Part shown: positions 58,587-64,000 of the stretch, one piece after another | Layout: every line of letters starts with the position of its first letter | Position numbering within the stretch: position 1 is the stretch's first letter | DNA from: Coptis chinensis | Lineage: Eukaryota; Streptophyta; Magnoliopsida; Ranunculales; Ranunculaceae | DNA length: 64,000 nt | Assembly: GCA_015680905.1 (NCBI GenBank) | Contig: CM027377.1 | Span: forward strand, 10,068,501 to 10,132,500 | Direction: 5' to 3' | Program-made: the position numbers and the translations under genes | The notes under the pieces: generated by a model | Seen by the model: the letters and a program-made list of their open reading frames with translations, nothing else | The model's database searches: none | What the model was told of the DNA's origin: nothing

Positions 58587-60280
58587 TCAATCATCTCCCT
58601 CTTGTCCATCAGTTGATTGATTATCAGTATCATCCTCATTTCTGAATTCCAGATCCTGTCCCTCATCTTGTCGAGCTTTAGTCAATATCTCAATCTTCTG
58701 TTCAGCTTCATCTAGCCTACGAAGAATAATAATGTGAGCTTTAGTCAGAGAAATATACTGAGCCCGCAACAACTCAATCTCTCTTCGGAAAGTATCTAGT
58801 TCGGAGTGGGGTGCAGCATGTGGTTCTTCTGGGGATGATACTATAGTGGCATCATCACTATGGGTCCTCTCACTATCATCAGTAGTTGTCTGAGGCATCA
58901 ATGCCTCATGCTCCTGAGACGGGCTGGCGCTTAATTGTCCTTGCCAAGCTTGGTTGGGTATCTGGCCATCAGCCCTGCAAAGAAAACATATCAAAATGGT
59001 GTTTAGTTTAAGCAATTTACATATTATGAAGACACAAAGTAACGACCCTGCAGTTTTGGCATGTATGGCTTGATATATGATGACTTTATGGCGGATTAAT
59101 TACAAACTTTAGAAATGCAATCTTTGATGTCAACAAAACTTCAATTTGGCAAAAAACGGTAACAGACAATATATTGAATTCTGAGAATGGACATATATTA
59201 CACAGTACAATCTTTGGAATCTCACAGCATTTTGTATCCGACTTATGAAGTTATGAGCAGACAGATTACTGGAAAATTGGAGAGGACTCTTCCAGTTGAC
59301 ACTTTCTGAATAATCATAAAACAAAAAACAAAAAAAAAAGGTGTGTGTGTTTCGCAATTGTTTATCTACAGTTGTCCACTACGTTATTGAGTTCATAAAA
59401 TAAACATACTTCAATTCACAACTAGAATTCAACCCTTCAAGTTTGTGCTGTAAAAGTACACTTTAGTCTTTTTTGTCAATCACTTCAGTGTTTTACAAGT
59501 TCTTAGTCTGACGCCCTCATAAAAAGACTAGTACATGGTCAATCAAATGAAAACTAACAAACCTATCTAGACTCTGTTGTAGTAACTAGTAACAAAGGCC
59601 TATACCTTTCTACCTGTGAAACCACTTCAATCTTCTGTCTGCAAATATTTAAAAAGTAGGCCAAGGTTAAATTTGTTTCCGCGTCTCCATATTGATGCAG
59701 ACAGATGTTTTCGACCGAAATGATGGTTCTTTTCCCTTCATTTGGCCCATGTTGCCATATAACTTTAAACTTGCAGTTACAGAGCTCTTCTCCTCCCTGC
59801 ATATTATGGTCCTTAAACTTTACCTGCATGACATAGCAAATGATTTACAAACTTCAAGGGCATTCCAAGAAGAGTGTGTGCTATATATTCATTCTTCAAA
59901 TGTAATTAATTACTTATATCATAACAAAAAATGTAAAGCAAAGATGAATATATTCATCAACTCACCGACTCTACAATTGCGTCATAGAACTTTATGACTT
60001 TCTTTCGGAAAACAGATGAGGCACATATGACCTTTCCTTCATTGACTGTTTTGCAGTCTTTATCCTGCAATTGTATCGATGCTAGTCGAAACTTTGTCTT
60101 CAAGTCTTCCACATCTTTCTCATCCTTAAAATCCTTGGCGTGAAATATTTCATCATATTGATTAGAAAATCCAATGTACTTCAAGATAAGTGTTTCATCC
60201 TGCAATAATAGTTCAACACCATACCAGGCATCGTCGACTAAATATTTGTACTCTACATTGCTAGACGTAATTTCAGCCAT
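58587..60280 (-). CDS. SAWADEE-domain protein, three exons, 306 aa
   Basis: Exons 60280-59966, 59823-59606 and 58974-58587 (GT-AG, phases agree, 921 nt including stop). The ATG at 60280 gives MAEITSSNVEYKYLVDDAWY. The SAWADEE domain fills about residues 8-165: DDAWYGVELLL, FRLASIQLQDKDC, FYDAIVESV, then CNCKFKVIWQHGPNEGKR and ENICLHQYGDAETN, where the Cys/His residues suit the zinc-binding module of SHH1-type chromatin readers. SHH1 itself reads histone H3 marks for Pol IV recruitment in RNA-directed DNA methylation. This protein lacks the SHH homeodomain and ends instead in an acidic Ser/Thr region, a coiled coil (ELDTFRREIELLRAQYISLT, RRLDEAEQKIEILTKAR) and a Glu/Asp-rich tail. No breaks were seen. 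Its exact role is unknown. Confidence 0.85.
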
Positions 60281-60330
60281 TTATGTATGAAAGATGTGAA
60301 GAATCAGACTTGTTGCAACTTGCAAAGAGA

Positions 60331-60331
60331 G

Positions 60332-60367
<36 letters not shown>
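60331..60367. repeat. (GA)n microsatellite in the SAWADEE 5' leader
   Basis: About 18 GA units, 50-90 bp upstream of the SAWADEE ATG. Confidence 0.9.
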
Positions 60368-60369
<2 letters not shown>

Positions 60370-60684
60370 GTTCGAAGATTTAAAGAGAGGGAATGTTAGT
60401 TACTCTAACCGCTTCTAAAGTAACCGTTATATATCTCGAAACTTGGATTTCTGCTACGTGGAACAGAATTTGCATATTTTATTGCATGCTCTGGCTGTTT
60501 GCTATCAATAGATAGGAATTGGACCAAGGGACCAAGTCTCCCCTTTTTCATAAGCCCAAAATAGCATATCCTTGTCAACATTACTAAGACAATCTCCGTG
60601 GTTTATAAGACCCCAATTCCCTTGTTTAATTATTTTCTACCCTCCCCTTCTATTCCATCACATTACAGATCTAAGGAATTAAGG

Positions 60685-61308
60685 ATGGAAAACAAGGTTG
60701 TTGCTGTGTTTCTTATGTGCATGGTACTTCTAGCAGCAGTGCAACTGGGTGAGGTAGAGGCACAAGAAGAGCAGGAACCGTGCTTTAAAAAGTGCACGGA
60801 TAGTTGTTTCCAGACAGACTCAGAGAGGAGCTTCTGCATATTAAAATGTGATAACTTCTGCGCAGACAATCTAAACTCGACTCCTGGTAAGAATACAAAT
60901 TGAACTCCCTACATTTTAATTTCTATACCTCACTTGGGAAATCCATCTTGCATGCCATAGTTGGTAGGTGCCTAGGTATATTCATTCAAATGACAAATTG
61001 TTCCAGAATCCAAATGCATGTCAGTTATTCAGTATAGTTAACTTTTAGCGTTCCCCTATTCCGTCATCATAATAGATTAATAGTGTCATGTAAAGTATAT
61101 ATATAGCCCCGACACTTGGTCGATAAATTAGCAAATTGATGGCAGCCTGTATTGTTACAACTTATTTATCATTTCTCCAGATTCAATTTATTTCTTTTTT
61201 AAAAATTGATGGCAGCCTGTATTGTTACAACTTATTTATCATTTCTCCAGATTCAATTTATTTCTTTTTTAAAAACCCTGATTTTCTGTTTCTACAGCGG
61301 AGGGCTGA
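60685..61308 (+). CDS. Small secreted Cys-rich peptide (thionin-like)
   Basis: The ATG at 60685 gives MENKVVAVFLMCMVLLAAVQ, a clear signal peptide probably cut near VEA|QEEQ. The mature part holds six Cys in the symmetric pattern C-x3-C-x3-C-x9-C-x3-C-x3-C (PCFKKCTDSCF ... FCILKCDNFC). This suits a helical hairpin with disulphides, as in plant thionin-like or related defence and reproductive peptides. Unspliced, it ends after 72 codons. A good donor (CTG|GTAAGA at 60887) and acceptor (TTCTACAG at 61290-61297) allow a short second exon giving ...NSTPAEG and a stop at 61308, 70 residues in all. A CT-rich promoter region with TATA-like TATAAG (60602-60607) lies about 80 bp upstream. Function inferred only from architecture. 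Confidence 0.7.
61133..61272. repeat. Perfect 70-bp tandem duplication
   Basis: The block starting AAATTGATGGCAGCCTGTAT occurs at 61133 and again 70 bp later with no differences seen, inside the putative intron of the Cys-rich peptide gene. Perfect identity implies a very recent event. Confidence 0.9.
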
Positions 61309-61950
61309 TCTCAAATGAGGACTAAAATGCTGAAAAGTAACCAGGTCACCTATTTTAATGCTCCTTGACAGAAATCCGCTAGTTGTACTTCCTACACATA
61401 TCTTAATGAAGTTTGCAAAGTTTGAACTTCAATAAAATTAATAAATATTTGTATTGATACCTAGCATAGTTGTTTTAGTTTTCTGTAAATGACATCAGGA
61501 CACTGGAAGCGTTTGGAAGCTGCAAAATACTCTTACCTCTTGGTGTTCAGGAAGAACGCTCCTGGAGCATGGGTACTGATAGAAACCTACAGCCAGTTGG
61601 GGAAAAAAAAAAAAAGGAAAAAAAACACACAAACAGACAAACAAACAAACCATAAAACCAACAAACCATAAAACTAACAATACAAAATCAGACTACACAG
61701 ATCAAGGACTTCAATATAGGGCACATTTGATTGGCAAAATAAACATTCAAGATTAGGTAATGTTCGCCTGTGCTGTTTACTAAATTCATTCACAAAATAA
61801 ACATGTGCATAGCCAGTCTTTAGTTGACACAATACTGCAACCTGGCCTAAAAATATATAGGTATTTCCTAGAGAGTTGTGATGCTTTTTTTTTTTTGGAT
61901 ATTTGTATGGAGACATCAACAGAAGATGGTTGCTGAAATGGGGGGAATAA
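61309..61950. other. Short intergenic stretch, nothing recognised
   Basis: It holds an A-rich run and a CAAACAAACAAACC microsatellite (about 61600-61660), and probably the 3' UTRs of the two convergent genes. Confidence 0.5.
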
Positions 61951-63725
61951 TCACAGCAGTCTAGCAGATGCATCATTTATGTAAGCGATGGCTTCCTCAC
62001 TAGAGAGTTGCTTTCCCTCTACCAGGCCTTTCACCAAAGTGTCCATGTAACTTTTAGGTGGTGCAGCTAGTGGTAGTTTTCCAGTACTATAGCTCTCTAG
62101 ATCTGAAAGTGGACACCTGCATTAGGAAAAGGTCAAACAAATTAACATGATTTAACTATGCTGTTACTGGAGTGAAACAAGAAGTATTATGTCAAGGGAT
62201 TACGTCATAGTCAGTACAGGAAGATTGTCCTCTGTTCCCAAGTAAAGAACATTGGAGTACCAACCGTCCTGCCACCAAACAAGCAGCAGCTTAGGGAACC
62301 AACTTGTAGGACATTAGAAGTGAAAAATGGAAACATCATGATAGAAACTACAACATTCAACATGAGGTTAGAAAGTAATTTACAGACTCATAACTTTGAC
62401 TGAATGATAAATGTTCAACAAGCACGTGTCGAAAGGAATACTGCTGATGAGTGACCAAAAAAAGGTATATCACATCATCTTAGTAATGAGAGCCACGAGT
62501 ACGGGGAAACCAAGGATTTGACCATGCCAAATTTTCAGTCAATCGATTAGCACAGCTCCTTGGCTCCAGAAATTCCAATATGTTAGCACTTTCAACACAC
62601 TCAAGAACAGAATAAGTTGTATGACCAAGAGCTGGACCGACTGGCATAAAGAACTTGACCCAAGACCAATAGTCAATGATGTTAATTGTCAAGTCATCAC
62701 AAATTGAAGAATGAAGACTTCCTTCTTTATTTAGTTCTATCTAACAAGTATTTTTATTTAGATTTTCTTTAAATTAGTAATAGCTTATGAATAGGTTCCT
62801 ATCTGGTCTCCTAATTACATAATAACTAGTATTAGGTTTTTCCTATCTACAATACATGATACCTCAATTTTTAGGAGGTTATTATTGTTTGTGAAAATAG
62901 ATTCCTTCTAGCTTAAAGGTTGAAACCCCAATTTTAGGTGCTGGTTTTGTTTAATCCACTGGTGTTCTTAATTGTTCTTGCTACAAGAAACAATATTACA
63001 CATTTACACCAGAACTGTGTGTGCACAGTGCCAGTCAGATATTATAGGTGAAAAAAAGAGAACTGATCAACTAATATAATACAAAAGTTCAAACACTGTC
63101 TACTATACACAATCTTAATTTGGTATTCGAAATTGTTAATCAACTGTGAACACACCTTAAGTGCCTCCAAAGGTATGAACTTGTTTCTGATTGCAGAATC
63201 TAAAGTATTTAAGTCGAACAAAGGAGATGACACAGACACATGTTGACAGTTCTCCTGAAGCAAAATATCATTGAACTGCTCAAGCCTGCAAAAGTACATG
63301 CCACTAGCATGAGCAAATAGAATACCACAATAAACATACAAAACACATTTCAACTTATTGAGTTCCAAATAATAGTATCTTCCAGTGCCTTCCATGAATT
63401 ACATATGGTACAATGAGAACAAACACCATTCCCCTGTATCAGTAACTATTGATTCCTCAAGACACTGAAAGGATGCAACTCGTGAAAGAAAATAGTTTAG
63501 TGAGAAAACACAAAAGAGTAGAGCCACTTACGTAATTTTGTACAAGCACGTGTATGCTGTGCTGTCTTTACTACTTTGAGGATGAAGAAATGCAACCCCT
63601 CCCGTTCCCCACTGATGCGTATGAGACCGTCCAAAGAATAACCGATGAGGTGCAATCTTCCACATAACCGATTTTGGTGGGCTTCTATCCATCGAACCAC
63701 AACAAGATCTTTGCATACCATCCAC
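61951..63725 (-). CDS. C-terminal half of a conserved plant gene of uncertain family (runs off the window)
   Basis: Four exons join with agreeing phases: 63725-63532, 63285-63156, 62268-62204 and 62116-61951 (555 nt, stop TGA at 61951). The product reads VDGMQRSCCGSMDRSPPKSV, HRLFFGRSHTHQWGTGGVAF, YKITLEQFNDILLQENCQHV, SPLFDLNTLDSAIRNKFIP, DGWYSNVLYLGTEDNLPVLT and a helical end SYMDTLVKGLVEGKQLSSEE. The pattern GGVAFL...YKITLEQFNDIL...WYSNVLYLG resembles a soluble plant family that I recall only as uncharacterised, sometimes annotated as histone-deacetylase-like. I cannot name it safely. N-terminal exons lie beyond 63.7 kb, probably past the window edge. No breaks were seen, so it is likely an active gene. 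Confidence 0.65.
62480..62692 (-). other. Open reading fragment inside an intron of the right-edge gene
   Basis: A minus-strand frame of about 70 codons reads DYWSWVKFFMPVGPALGHTT, LEFLEPRSCANRLTENLAW and WSNPWFPRTRGSHY and is open to a stop. It has the residue mix of real protein but I do not recognise it. It lies between the second and third of the four visible exons of the host gene and has no obvious acceptor in the right phase. A captured exon or an alternative exon is possible. Confidence 0.3.
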
Positions 63726-64000
63726 CTAGAAGATATTTTAGCAATAAGGAAAAATACATTTATACGGCTATTCAACAACTATAAGAAAAAAAAAATAAAA
63801 GAAAAGAAAAATAGGAAAACAATCCTCTTATTAATGAGCAAACAATTAAAATTTTTAAAACCAACCAAGTTTTCAGAACTATTGGGGAAAAAAATCGCAG
63901 GGTGTGAAAGCTTGACAGATCTCTAAACTTTTCTTTTCAGGTCGGTATCAAATAAGGAACATATTTTTTGTCCCTAAGATATAAGTAGCAACTGACAACA
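63726..64000. other. Right edge, intron or upstream exon region
   Basis: AT-rich, with an A/G-rich run (about 63780-63825). Consistent with intron sequence of the right-edge gene. No exon could be assigned. Confidence 0.4.

Overview
This is nuclear DNA from a flowering plant, most likely a eudicot. It is AT-rich, its genes are split by many short GT-AG introns, and its families are plant ones: an F-box/DUF295 protein, an AGO5-type Argonaute, a SAWADEE protein, a plant mobile domain (PMD) protein, a plant mitochondrial carrier of the At1g74240 type, and a LINE carrying RNase H. I cannot name the species.

Layout. 0-8 kb holds gene relics: a serpin fragment, the acidic tail of FACT subunit SPT16, and a broken receptor-like (pseudo)kinase. 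8.07-17 kb holds three PIF/Harbinger-type elements laid end to end, each junction being a single TAA: a 511-bp MITE, a 7.84-kb element, and the left end of a third. The 7.84-kb element carries the usual Myb-like protein and DDE transposase plus a spliced PMD (MAIN-like) gene. Near-palindromic repeats lie just upstream of all three of its genes. 17-22.9 kb holds an eL33 fragment and an unrecognised decayed gene. 22.98-28.4 kb is a hAT element split by a second hAT whose transposase is nearly whole. 28.8-30.5 kb is a Mutator-like element containing a small 9-bp-TSD MITE.

31-32.4 kb is an F-box gene with a long in-frame Glu/Gly repeat. 34-45.5 kb is a nine-exon mitochondrial carrier gene on the minus strand. 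Its 8-kb intron 3 holds a TTA-flanked MITE that was split by a 6.6-kb LINE, and one exon carries a frameshift. 46-53.2 kb is a roughly 20-exon AGO5-like gene, now a pseudogene: a 982-bp hAT-like element sits in its last coding exon, at least two other exons are frameshifted, and a Ty1/copia fossil (53.2-57.1 kb) separates it from a possible first exon. 58.6-60.3 kb is an intact three-exon SAWADEE-domain gene, 60.7-61.3 kb a small secreted Cys-rich peptide gene, and 61.95-63.7 kb the 3' half of a gene that runs off the right edge.

The genes probably intact are the F-box gene, the SAWADEE gene, the Cys-rich peptide gene and the right-edge gene; the carrier is intact except for one frame break. 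About half of the window is transposon-derived. The most unusual structure is the PMD-bearing Harbinger element with its shared palindromic promoter-like motif.
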